DNA of 64,000 bases from Neodiprion pinetum (Eukaryota; Arthropoda; Insecta; Hymenoptera; Diprionidae). Made by a program: the position numbers and the translations under genes. Below the pieces are notes generated by a model. The model ran no database searches. It was not told the DNA's origin and worked only from the letters and a program-made list of their open reading frames with translations. Positions within the stretch are counted from its first letter, which is position 1. Each line of letters starts with the position of its first letter. The stretch lies in the NCBI RefSeq assembly GCF_021155775.2, contig NC_060234.1, forward strand, positions 5,838,283-5,902,282, written 5' to 3'. Shown here piece after piece: positions 22,606-29,792 of this stretch.

Positions 22606-25600
22606 CTATGTATGTGCGATTTTCAGTTTATTGAGATGAACTATTTTAGTTTTGTTTAGCGTGAGGTATATTTCGGCGTTAACGTCATCTATTATTCGTT
22701 TGATTACATACGGGCCTTTATAATGATCTTGGAATTTTGACCTTGTTTCGTTCAATAGGTAGACAGTTTGTCCTACTTCAAATCGTTGTGGGTTAATTGT
22801 TCTGTCGTAGTGTTCCTTACTTTTCTGTTTAGCTTGTTTCAGGTTCAACGCGGCGCGTTTACGGATGTCTGTGAGATTCGCTATTAGATCGAGGAGGAAT
22901 GTATCGTATGTATGCGTGGATGTGTTGCTTAGTATCGCGTCTGTCGGTAGTTTAGCTTCCGAGCCGAAGATCAGCTGGTGAGGTGAATAATGTGTACTGT
23001 CGTGTTTTGCTGTATTATAGCAGAAAATGGCGAAACGTATGAATTCATCCCAATCTTTACCTTCGTTGGTGTAATGTTTGATGTATTCGGTAATTACGAG
23101 GTGACTTCTTTCTAATGAGCCGTTTGATTGCGGTCTATAGGCGGTTGTTCGTAGTTGTTTAATTTTGAAGAGTTTACAAAGTTGTTTGATGACTGTGCTC
23201 ATAAAATTCTGTCCTTGGTCTGTAAGTATTGCTCGAGGAGCACCGTAACGTGTAATGTATTCTTTTGCGAATGCTGCGCCTATAGTTTTGGCGGTGGCAT
23301 CAGGTAAAGGGATGGCGTCCAGGAATTTTGTCAAATTGCATTGTATTGTCAAGAGATATTTGTTGTTCGATTTAGTAAGGGGTAGAGGTCCAACAATATC
23401 TAATGCCACTTTGTCAAAGGCCTCTGCGGGCGTGTCAGTGATTGCCATGGGTAATTTTGTTTTGATCCTGACTAGTTTTTTCCTCTGGCAACTGCCGCAA
23501 GATCTGATGATATTTTGAATTTGCTTTTTCATATTTGGCCAAAAATATTTTTCTCTTATTTTATTGAAAATTTTTGTAACGCCTTGGTGTCCTCCGATCA
23601 GTGACTCGTGGTACTCTTTGATCATGTCTTCGCGTAATCGTTCGTCTGGTATAATTGTAGTATTTCTACAAAGTGTTACTCGAATGTCTGAATCCGCAAA
23701 AATGTGATAAATCAGTTTTTTAAAGATAGATCGTAGAATATCATCAACTCCTGGTCCTGACATGGGGAATGATATGGACCGAATGTCTAGTCCGGACAAG
23801 ATAATCCTCAAGTTAACTAACGTGTAGAAAATGTCGTCAAGTCTGCCCGGGTCTGATTGACGTGGTTTCACTACGAGGGTAAATATGTATTTGTTGTTTT
23901 TCAACCGAGTTTTAATTACGTCGGATATTTCTGGATTCTGGTTTTGAAAGGATTCCATGCTTACTAGATTTCCGTCTATCAACTGTTTTTCTAGTCCTTC
24001 TGTCCAACCACAATTAGCTGATACGAAATGAGCGTAATTGTCGCACAACATGAGAAGTCCGTCATTAGTTTCGGTTACGTTGGGTGTTGGTAATATGTCA
24101 TTTTGATTTTGTATGAAGTAATCTAAGCAACAAAAGTTGTCATTGTCAATATGGGGGCGGTCCGGTTTTCGCTCTTCGGGATTCTCGCGACGTTGTGAGC
24201 CTAAAGGTGGTTGCGTTGCCGTAGGTACAACGGAGGCATCGCTATCCGTGTCTTCAACAGCTGACTCCGGATCATGTGTCACGGAGTCACTCTCCGAGAT
24301 ATCAGTTGGGTAGCGCGAGGGAGTAGAAACCGGAGCATGTCTTGGAGCTGACCTAGTGCCGGTCCGACGCATTGGCCGACGAGTTACAGGGGGAGCAGGG
24401 ATTCTGGGTGTTGATGCGTCTGCTTCAGATTCAGAAGATGTCGAGTCATAAGTCGGGTTTTGATAATTACAAATGGTGATCTTTATGTCGGAGTCTTTAA
24501 ATATGTAATGGATCATCCGATTAACAAGGTTCCAGTCTAACTTATCTAAGCCGCAGCCTAGTCTTGGAATCGAGAGCGATTTGACTTTGTCTTGTTCTAA
24601 GCAATTCTTTAGATTTACTAGGGCGTTGAACAGTGTTTCTTCAGTTGGTTTCTGGTAGTGGTATTTTTTGGTTACTAGATTGTAAATGAGGCGGTTACCA
24701 TGTGGCAGTGTCAATACGTTCGTTACTTCAGGGTCTAGTTGTTGTAGTTGATCTCGGGTGATTATTTTCCTATTGATTAGTTGTCCCGCGACTCCTCGTG
24801 ATGTCTTGCAGTCTGCCGAGATGCAGTGGGCTAGGTTATCTTGTCTGTCGAGGAGATTGGCGCGTATCTCTTGAATAAATTTACTATGCGTTAATGGTAG
24901 GTGGTTAAGATCTGTTACGAATTCCGTGAATCGAGGGGCGTAATTTCGTCCTTTACTGGTAGTGGCTTCGGGTGTCGGCTTATTCAGTGTGTCGGACTGT
25001 TCTTCACGTATTTTAACACTACGACCTTGGGGCTTACCGGAGTTTTGGTTTGATTCAGATGAGGTGAGTGGTTGAATTCGTTCCGTAGTTTGCTTGATCG
25101 TTTTATCGACTACGATCGGTGCCTCCGTTGCGCTGCTATTGTCAGTCATACTGGCATTTGAGTCAGAGGTACCAGTAGAAGTCGAAGTGTCTTGTAATGC
25201 TTTGTTTCGTCTTCGTGGGGAAGGGTTGGTGGATTCATGTGTAGATTCATGCGCTCGTATTGGGTGCTGGTCTACATGTTTCATTCGCTTGTGAGCGCCG
25301 GTAGATGAAGATAGCGTATCCGGTTCGCGAGCACGTGTTGGGTGTTGGTGAGCTATTTTGGTGCGTTTGTGAGCGCTGGTAGACGAAGACAGCGTATCTG
25401 GTTCGCGAGCACGCGTTGGGTGTTGGTGAGCTACTTTGGCGCGCTTGTGGGCGTCAGTAGATGAGCATTCTGTATCGGGTCGTGGCCGTTTTGAGGTAAT
25501 AGGTAGAATTCGGAAAGAGTCGACAGGTGGATTTCTGGAAAGCGCGTCTGCGTTAGAGTTCGCTATTCCTTTTTTATGTTTTGTGACGTACGAATATTCT

Positions 25601-28293
25601 TCCAACTTCAGTCTCCAGTGCATTAAACGAGAAGTCGGGTCCCGTACGTTTTTGATCCACTTTAGTGGTTCGTGGTCTGTTACCAGAGTAAAGGTTCTAC
25701 CGTAAAGATAAGGACGAAAATGTTTGACGGCGTAAACGACTGCTAAGAATTCTTTTTCGGACACCGAGTAATTGATTTCGGCCTTTTGTAACACCCTAGA
25801 TGCATACGCGATTGGTAAATCCTCGCCATCTTTGTCTTGACTAAGTATTGCTCCTATTGCATACTTTGAAGCGTCGGTTGTTAGGATGAAGGGTTTTTCG
25901 AAGTCTGGATACTGCAGTATCGGTTCTCGACACAGACTATCGCGTAGTGTTTCGAACGCAAATTGATGTTCTGCTGTCCATAGGAAAGGGCTATTCTTCT
26001 TTAGCAAATTATTAATAGGTCTAGCAATTTTTGAAAGGTTAGGAATGAATCTTCGGTAGTAGCCTATCAAGCCTAAAAATTGTTTGATCTGTTTAGGATT
26101 CTTAGGAACTGGGTAGTTTTTTATTGCTGATATCTTCTCCGGATTAGGTTTCAATCCATTTTGAGTGATGACGTGACCTAGGTATGCTACTTCTTTACGC
26201 AGAAATTCACATTTATCTGGCTGCAGGGTTAGTCCTGCATCAGACAATCTCTTCATGAGTTTCCGAAATTTGGTTTCGTGTTCCTCCAAGGATCGGGAGT
26301 AAATGACTATATCATCCAAATAGACAAACATATCTGTACCCTGTAATCCCGATAGAACCTGATCCATTAGACGTTGAAAGGTGGATGGGGCATTTTTTAA
26401 GCCAAATGGCATTCTAGTATATTCGAAATGGCCGTGAGGAGTCGAAAAAGCGGTCTTTGCGCTGTGATCGGGATCCATTGGAATTTGGTGGAACCCAGAA
26501 GCCAGGTCGAACGTTGAGAAATATTTTGCGGAACCTAGCTGATCTAGGATATCGACGATATTTGGTAGCGGGTAAGCGTCGCCAATGGTTTTTTCATTTA
26601 ATTTCCGGAAGTCAATGACCATTCGCCACTTCTTTTCGCCGCTAGCATCTGATTTCTTGGGGATGATCCAGACCGGAGAATTGTAAGGAGATGAAGAATG
26701 TGTGATAATGTTCTGATCAAGGAGTTTGGTCACTTGTTTTTGTATTTCGTCTTTGTGTACTCTTGGGTGTCTGTATTGTTTGGTATGAATTGGTGCGTCA
26801 TTGGTAGTAGGGATCGTATGGCTGACTAAGTTTGTATGTCCCAGGGTGTCACCCGGGAGGAAAAATAAATGGTTGAATTCGATAGCAAGATTAACTATTA
26901 ATTGTTTTTCTTCGTCGTTCAAATGATCCAATCGTAAGTTTTCTTTTAAAATCTCAAGGCGTCTCGAATCGTAATTTGGAGATGTGGGAAGAACGCGATT
27001 CTCGATCCTTTTTTGTTTTTCGTGTAAGACCTGTGCTAGTAAGACCTGTCCGCTGCTTGCAGTACTTGTATGCGTTAGGTGTGTTTTTGCACTGAGCGTG
27101 GCGGTGCTCGCGAGTTCATCGACTTCTTCTAGTGTTACGACTGGTCTTCTTATTTCCACAGCTGATTCGTTGGAATTTATTGCATAAACGTAAGCAAACC
27201 CTTGTTGGTTGGTAACCAGGGCCTGTCCCAGGAATATGTTAGCGCCTACTTCCAACTGTTCTATGAATCCCGTTTTTACAGAGGGATTCGAAATTTTTAG
27301 TGCAATCACCTTGGCCGTTCGTGGTGGTATCAATATGTAGTCTTCGTTTAGGAGTTTGAATGGTTTGCTAGTATTGTTCGGTATTATTTTTTCTGTATCG
27401 AAAGATATCGTTGCATTTTCGTTCCGTAAAAATATCGATCCTAAGATTCCGTCTTCTTGTATCGGAAACAGATCGTCGACTATATGGAATATATGAAGGT
27501 TGTCACCGATTCGAATGCTAGTTGTTCCTACTACTTTTATTGGCTCATGTATAGCACTGGTAACGTGGATCTGATCTTCGAGTAATTTACACGGAACATG
27601 CGGATGTATTGCTCCGAGTTTAATTATGTTTACATCAGCACCGGTGTCAACTATAAATGTGCTGGGTTGTCGTGTGAGTTCACCGGTGGTTATTCGAACC
27701 TTCGGTGTTTGTGTGACAGATGTTATGAGGATACGCGGTGGTGTTTTTGTGTTGGTTCTATGATTGTTAAAGGGAATAACGCCGGTTTCGCGAGAGATAA
27801 GGTAGTTGTTTTTGAAACAGATAGTCGCCTTTTCCGAACGTAAAAAGTCTGCACTCAGTATACCGTCTTCGATGATAGGGAAGGAGTTATCGACAAGATG
27901 GAATTCGTGGCGTGTATTAGCTAACTCGATGTAGAGACTTCCTATTGTTCTGATGGATTCTTCCGTTATCCCTGAAATCTGCCTAATGTCCGTCTTTGTG
28001 ACGTGGACTCTTGGGTCGATTTTATCGATTTTTAACAAATTAATATTAGCGCCAGTATCTATTATTAGTGTCACGTACCCATTCAAAGATTGCGGGCATT
28101 GTGTTCGAATCTGTGGAGGGCCAGATTCTAATTGTACGGAGCTGACGTTTGGTTTGGACGCTGCTCCGGTTTGAGGGAGGTCGGTGCGTCCGCGCGGCCG
28201 TCCCTGAACTCGTTTAAATGGTTCGCGTTGCCTGAATATTCGCGATGTTGCTTTGCTTCGTATGAAACTTCTGGGTGGATGCCTGTATCGCAA
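22606..28293 (-). CDS. pol: Pol polyprotein: tandem protease, RT, RNase H, two macro domains, integrase
   Basis: 1895 open codons in the -1 frame relative to gag. The first codon of the open frame is TTG, not ATG, so expression by frameshift from gag is expected; true pol sequence starts at about residue 27. Domains in order: two retropepsin-like units with DTGA at 79-82 and 216-219; reverse transcriptase, about 503-690, with WRMVIDFRKLN, D596 and YLDD at 658-661; RNase H, about 800-920, with acidic residues D807, E848, D873 and D916; three 26-residue repeats, 940-1017; macro domain 1, about 1127-1277; acidic Ser/Asp-rich linker; macro domain 2, about 1392-1548; integrase with an H1562/H1569/C1599/C1602 zinc site, a D1632/D1692/E1728 (DD35E) core and a GPY module near 1860. 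Ordinary insect Gypsy pol passes from RNase H to integrase without the macro region. Confidence 0.97.
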   Translation of the reverse strand: MRYRHPPRSFIRSKATSRIFRQREPFKRVQGRPRGRTDLPQTGAASKPNVSSVQLESGPPQIRTQCPQSLNGYVTLIIDTGANINLLKIDKIDPRVHVTKTDIRQISGITEESIRTIGSLYIELANTRHEFHLVDNSFPIIEDGILSADFLRSEKATICFKNNYLISRETGVIPFNNHRTNTKTPPRILITSVTQTPKVRITTGELTRQPSTFIVDTGADVNIIKLGAIHPHVPCKLLEDQIHVTSAIHEPIKVVGTTSIRIGDNLHIFHIVDDLFPIQEDGILGSIFLRNENATISFDTEKIIPNNTSKPFKLLNEDYILIPPRTAKVIALKISNPSVKTGFIEQLEVGANIFLGQALVTNQQGFAYVYAINSNESAVEIRRPVVTLEEVDELASTATLSAKTHLTHTSTASSGQVLLAQVLHEKQKRIENRVLPTSPNYDSRRLEILKENLRLDHLNDEEKQLIVNLAIEFNHLFFLPGDTLGHTNLVSHTIPTTNDAPIHTKQYRHPRVHKDEIQKQVTKLLDQNIITHSSSPYNSPVWIIPKKSDASGEKKWRMVIDFRKLNEKTIGDAYPLPNIVDILDQLGSAKYFSTFDLASGFHQIPMDPDHSAKTAFSTPHGHFEYTRMPFGLKNAPSTFQRLMDQVLSGLQGTDMFVYLDDIVIYSRSLEEHETKFRKLMKRLSDAGLTLQPDKCEFLRKEVAYLGHVITQNGLKPNPEKISAIKNYPVPKNPKQIKQFLGLIGYYRRFIPNLSKIARPINNLLKKNSPFLWTAEHQFAFETLRDSLCREPILQYPDFEKPFILTTDASKYAIGAILSQDKDGEDLPIAYASRVLQKAEINYSVSEKEFLAVVYAVKHFRPYLYGRTFTLVTDHEPLKWIKNVRDPTSRLMHWRLKLEEYSYVTKHKKGIANSNADALSRNPPVDSFRILPITSKRPRPDTECSSTDAHKRAKVAHQHPTRAREPDTLSSSTSAHKRTKIAHQHPTRAREPDTLSSSTGAHKRMKHVDQHPIRAHESTHESTNPSPRRRNKALQDTSTSTGTSDSNASMTDNSSATEAPIVVDKTIKQTTERIQPLTSSESNQNSGKPQGRSVKIREEQSDTLNKPTPEATTSKGRNYAPRFTEFVTDLNHLPLTHSKFIQEIRANLLDRQDNLAHCISADCKTSRGVAGQLINRKIITRDQLQQLDPEVTNVLTLPHGNRLIYNLVTKKYHYQKPTEETLFNALVNLKNCLEQDKVKSLSIPRLGCGLDKLDWNLVNRMIHYIFKDSDIKITICNYQNPTYDSTSSESEADASTPRIPAPPVTRRPMRRTGTRSAPRHAPVSTPSRYPTDISESDSVTHDPESAVEDTDSDASVVPTATQPPLGSQRRENPEERKPDRPHIDNDNFCCLDYFIQNQNDILPTPNVTETNDGLLMLCDNYAHFVSANCGWTEGLEKQLIDGNLVSMESFQNQNPEISDVIKTRLKNNKYIFTLVVKPRQSDPGRLDDIFYTLVNLRIILSGLDIRSISFPMSGPGVDDILRSIFKKLIYHIFADSDIRVTLCRNTTIIPDERLREDMIKEYHESLIGGHQGVTKIFNKIREKYFWPNMKKQIQNIIRSCGSCQRKKLVRIKTKLPMAITDTPAEAFDKVALDIVGPLPLTKSNNKYLLTIQCNLTKFLDAIPLPDATAKTIGAAFAKEYITRYGAPRAILTDQGQNFMSTVIKQLCKLFKIKQLRTTAYRPQSNGSLERSHLVITEYIKHYTNEGKDWDEFIRFAIFCYNTAKHDSTHYSPHQLIFGSEAKLPTDAILSNTSTHTYDTFLLDLIANLTDIRKRAALNLKQAKQKSKEHYDRTINPQRFEVGQTVYLLNETRSKFQDHYKGPYVIKRIIDDVNAEIYLTLNKTKIVHLNKLKIAHT
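22609..23649 (-). other. Integrase region of pol
   Basis: Residues 1549-1895. The HHCC zinc-binding residues (H1562, H1569, C1599, C1602) precede a catalytic core with D1632, D1692 and E1728, the last two separated by 35 residues. The C-terminal part carries the GPY motif of Gypsy integrases and stops without a chromodomain. All catalytic positions are intact. Confidence 0.95.
23650..24120 (-). other. Macro domain 2 of pol (diverged copy)
   Basis: Residues about 1392-1548. It aligns with macro domain 1 through an AHFVSANC segment, an LVVK segment, TLVNLR, SGPGVDD and a C-terminal HIFADSDIRVTLC block. K1476 and D1517 occupy the positions of the catalytic lysine and aspartate in TARG1/OARD1. 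The loop that reads PRLGCGLD in copy 1 is PMSGPGVD here, and the residues after SANC differ. Ligand binding may therefore have changed while the catalytic pair is kept. Assignment rests on visible motif alignment. Confidence 0.8.
24463..24915 (-). other. Macro domain 1 of pol, TARG1/OARD1-like
   Basis: Residues about 1127-1277. Its landmarks match the TARG1 (OARD1/C6orf130) branch of macro domains: NLAHCISADC near the start, YNLVTKK (K1209), KPTEETL, LSIPRLGCGLDKLDW (D1250) and a C-terminal SDIKITI strand. In human TARG1, K84 and D125 at these positions release ADP-ribose from glutamate or aspartate, so this copy is expected to bind ADP-ribose and probably hydrolyse ADP-ribosyl esters. It lies in frame between RNase H and integrase, and no stop separates it from either. 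Confidence 0.88.
25243..25476 (-). repeat. Three in-frame 78-bp tandem repeats in pol (26 residues each)
   Basis: Residues 940-965, 966-991 and 992-1017 repeat a unit that starts DT..SST.AHKR and ends HP.RA.E. Each has a basic AHKRxK core resembling a nuclear-localisation motif. The first two units are nearly identical and the third is more diverged. They sit directly after RNase H and before the macro domains. A tether or nuclear-targeting role is only a guess. Confidence 0.9.
25534..25896 (-). other. RNase H region of pol
   Basis: Residues about 800-920 with TTDASKYAIGA (D807), a SEKEFLA segment (E848), TDHEPL (D873) and a terminal NADALSR (D916). The expected acidic residues are present. 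Confidence 0.92.
26224..26787 (-). other. Reverse transcriptase region of pol
   Basis: Residues about 503-690. The Gypsy-class motifs are in order: SPYNSPVWIIPKK, MVIDFRKLN, FDLASGFHQI with D596, RMPFGLKNAPSTFQ, and YLDDIVIYS with D660 and D661. The catalytic aspartates are intact. Confidence 0.97.
27421..28074 (-). other. Two tandem retropepsin domains at the start of pol
   Basis: Unit 1 (about residues 74-151) has LIIDTGANIN and ends ILSADFLR. Unit 2 (about residues 211-291) has FIVDTGADVN and ends ILGSIFLR. Both follow the same order, with an F(H)LVD/F(H)IVD..FPI.EDGIL block before the end, so one is a duplicate of the other. Retropepsins normally form a homodimer with one DTG per chain. 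Two in one chain could form a pepsin-like internal pair. The conserved G and D of the C-terminal motif are split between the copies: D149 is kept in unit 1 and the G only in unit 2. Confidence 0.85.
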
Positions 28294-29339
28294 TTCTCGT
28301 TCGAGTAGTCTTGTGTTACGTAATTAACCCTGAAGTTCGATCGTGAAGGATTTGGTGTGTTATACTGTTGTGAGCGTTGCCTGTCATTTCGCGTCTGGTC
28401 TAAAGGTTGGTTTGTCGGGTCTCTTGCTCGATATTGGGTATTGGGATTGTTCTGTTGTTGACGATTAGTGTTATTTTGGAAAATTCTTGAATCTTGTTGG
28501 AATTTTGGATTCTGGGGATATTGGGACCGATTTGAGCGGCACTTATCGTTTGAGTGGCCTTTGCGACCACACTGCGTGCAAGTTGTGTTGTTGCGCTGTC
28601 TCGTTCTGCACTCCTCTATACTATGACCTGCCTTCTTGCAGTATCTACACACTACTAATAGGGAAGGTTGTTCAGGACAATATTTGTCGATGTGATCGGT
28701 TAATTTACATATACTACATTTTATGTGGTTTTGTGTTTCGTAGTTAGTATCACGGTATGAGGCTAGTTTAAGTCTATCTGATAATAGTTTTTCAGTCTTG
28801 GTGGCCGTGTCTATAGCCATTTGTAGGGTTTGTGGATTCTCGTGAGCTACTCTTATTTCTAATTCGTCTAGTAATCCTTTGATAAATCTTAGTCTTGCGG
28901 TCTCTTTGATATTTTTCTTTAGCACTTGAGCATCACTGATAGATTCTGAGGCATCTATTGATTCGCACGCTTGTCTCAACAGATGTTTTATTCTAGCACC
29001 GTAATCCAGAACACTCTCGTTTCGCCTTTGTGCCGATTGTGCGAGGTCTAGCTGGATATCTGGGAGGTGTTGTTTAGACGCGTAGGCCTGTTTTAGGCAG
29101 TATAGCAAATCTCGAAGAGAATCCGGATTATCTGACTCTATATATTTACTCGCGTCGCCTTCGATTTTCGTGCGAATGAGTGTGGAGAATAAATTCAGTT
29201 CTCTGGCTAAGACAGCTTGTTTTGCGCATTCTACTTTAGTTATGAATTCGGATACGGGCATATTAGTGCCATTGAACGTGGGAATCAGAGCTAATGCATC
29301 TTTAAGAGGCAGGTGCGGAAAAGTGCCTTCGGTAGCCAT
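28128..29339 (-). CDS. gag: Gag: capsid and nucleocapsid polyprotein
   Basis: 403 codons from an ATG in a good context (AACATGG). The N-terminal half resembles the Gypsy capsid region, with a P.FNG start followed by an FI..VE.A segment. Three CX2CX4HX4C zinc knuckles follow at 208-221, 231-244 and 254-267 and would bind the genomic RNA. The C-terminal part is Gln/Asn/Arg-rich and low in complexity. The last 166 nt overlap pol, which lies in the -1 frame. A TTTAAAC heptamer at codons 375-376 is the likely switch, so most products would be the 403-residue Gag and a minority a Gag-Pol of about 2,240 residues. The frame is intact. Confidence 0.95.
   Translation of the reverse strand: MATEGTFPHLPLKDALALIPTFNGTNMPVSEFITKVECAKQAVLARELNLFSTLIRTKIEGDASKYIESDNPDSLRDLLYCLKQAYASKQHLPDIQLDLAQSAQRRNESVLDYGARIKHLLRQACESIDASESISDAQVLKKNIKETARLRFIKGLLDELEIRVAHENPQTLQMAIDTATKTEKLLSDRLKLASYRDTNYETQNHIKCSICKLTDHIDKYCPEQPSLLVVCRYCKKAGHSIEECRTRQRNNTTCTQCGRKGHSNDKCRSNRSQYPQNPKFQQDSRIFQNNTNRQQQNNPNTQYRARDPTNQPLDQTRNDRQRSQQYNTPNPSRSNFRVNYVTQDYSNENCDTGIHPEVSYEAKQHREYSGNANHLNEFRDGRADAPTSLKPEQRPNQTSAPYN
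28174..28205 (-). promoter_or_regulatory. Possible stem-loop stimulating the frameshift
   Basis: Six nt after the slippery heptamer, AGGGA (28205-28201) can pair with TCCCT (28178-28174). The GC-rich interval between them contains further complementary CGG/CCG and CCGC/GCGG pairs. The spacing matches known -1 frameshift stimulators. The fold has not been computed. Confidence 0.45.
28212..28218 (-). promoter_or_regulatory. -1 ribosomal frameshift heptamer TTTAAAC
   Basis: The element strand reads T TTA AAC in the gag frame, exactly the X XXY YYZ form. Slipping by one base continues in the pol frame. It lies inside the 166-nt gag/pol overlap, and pol has no ATG start of its own. Confidence 0.85.
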
Positions 29340-29367
29340 GTTGTAAATTTTAATCTAGGATTTGTCG

Positions 29368-29373
29368 ACTTAC
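29368..29373 (-). promoter_or_regulatory. Predicted splice donor GTAAGT
   Basis: A perfect donor hexamer 30 nt upstream of the gag ATG, the usual place for a retroviral major splice donor. It pairs in phase with the acceptor inside env. Confidence 0.7.
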
Positions 29374-29414
29374 AAAGTGAAGATGAAGAGGAGGAACGGA
29401 ATAAAATGTTGCAT
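29374..29414 (-). CDS. Candidate env leader exon: signal-peptide start
   Basis: An ATG at 29414 opens 13 codons plus 2 nt. They are rich in Phe, Leu and Ile with a proline, which is typical of the hydrophobic core of a signal peptide. They end at a consensus donor, GTAAGT (29373-29368). The two leftover bases fit the single leading base of the acceptor exon at 22490, and env continues with a small-residue segment suitable for signal peptidase. In unspliced RNA the same frame stops at a TAA that lies within the donor itself, 31 nt before the gag ATG. Spliced env messages are known in insect errantiviruses. Confidence 0.65.
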
Positions 29415-29776
29415 TCTTCCGTGAGGATGTTGGTCCAGCGATTTCGTGTCTGTAGTCGGTGATGACGTCGGTGTGCGTTGTGTCGTACTAGAAGTCGTGA
29501 AGAATGAAGATGTCGTCGTAGTAGCAGCAGGAGATAGTCTTTCAGCAATATCGATTTGGAGATACGGATTTGTCTGTGACGTTCGTGTGAATCAGAGATC
29601 GTTGATTGCGTTAACGTAGAATATGGCTTTCAGAGTGTCTTCAACACTATCACACAGTGGTATTACTTTTTTATTAACATCACTGAGCTTGCACACTTCA
29701 GAACCGGTCTATCAGATGGCACTTCATGCGTAGCACACACGTAAAATTGTATCACTGAATTTCCGGAAAGCGAAGG

Positions 29777-29791
29777 CCACCGCTGCCACCA
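29777..29791 (-). promoter_or_regulatory. Primer-binding site, tRNA-Leu
   Basis: On the plus strand the 15 bases read CCACCGCTGCCACCA, identical to the 3' end (including CCA) of eukaryotic tRNA-Leu of the AAG/UAG type as I recall it. One base separates it from the 5' LTR. The element RNA carries the complement, so tRNA-Leu is the predicted primer. Confidence 0.85.
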
Positions 29792-29792
29792 A

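Larger units (their letters stand above)
29340..29776 (-). other. Retrovirus leader (5' untranslated region)
   Basis: The 437 nt between the primer-binding site and the gag ATG. They contain at least two short upstream open frames, a 14-codon upstream frame starting at 29414, and a consensus splice donor at 29373. Packaging signals would be expected here, but none can be named. Confidence 0.8.

Noticed and set aside
22609..22800. A chromodomain at the integrase C-terminus
   Set aside because: The protein ends shortly after the GPY module, with no aromatic-cage pattern.
27000..27420. A possible dUTPase-like domain after the protease
   Set aside because: The IPPR...G..LV.N..G.A pattern is the ordinary spacer between protease and RT in insect Gypsy pol; no dUTPase motifs are visible.
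23255..28747. Plus-strand open frames of 66-90 codons inside the retrovirus
   Set aside because: They are antisense shadows of gag and pol, which carry clear conserved motifs on the minus strand.
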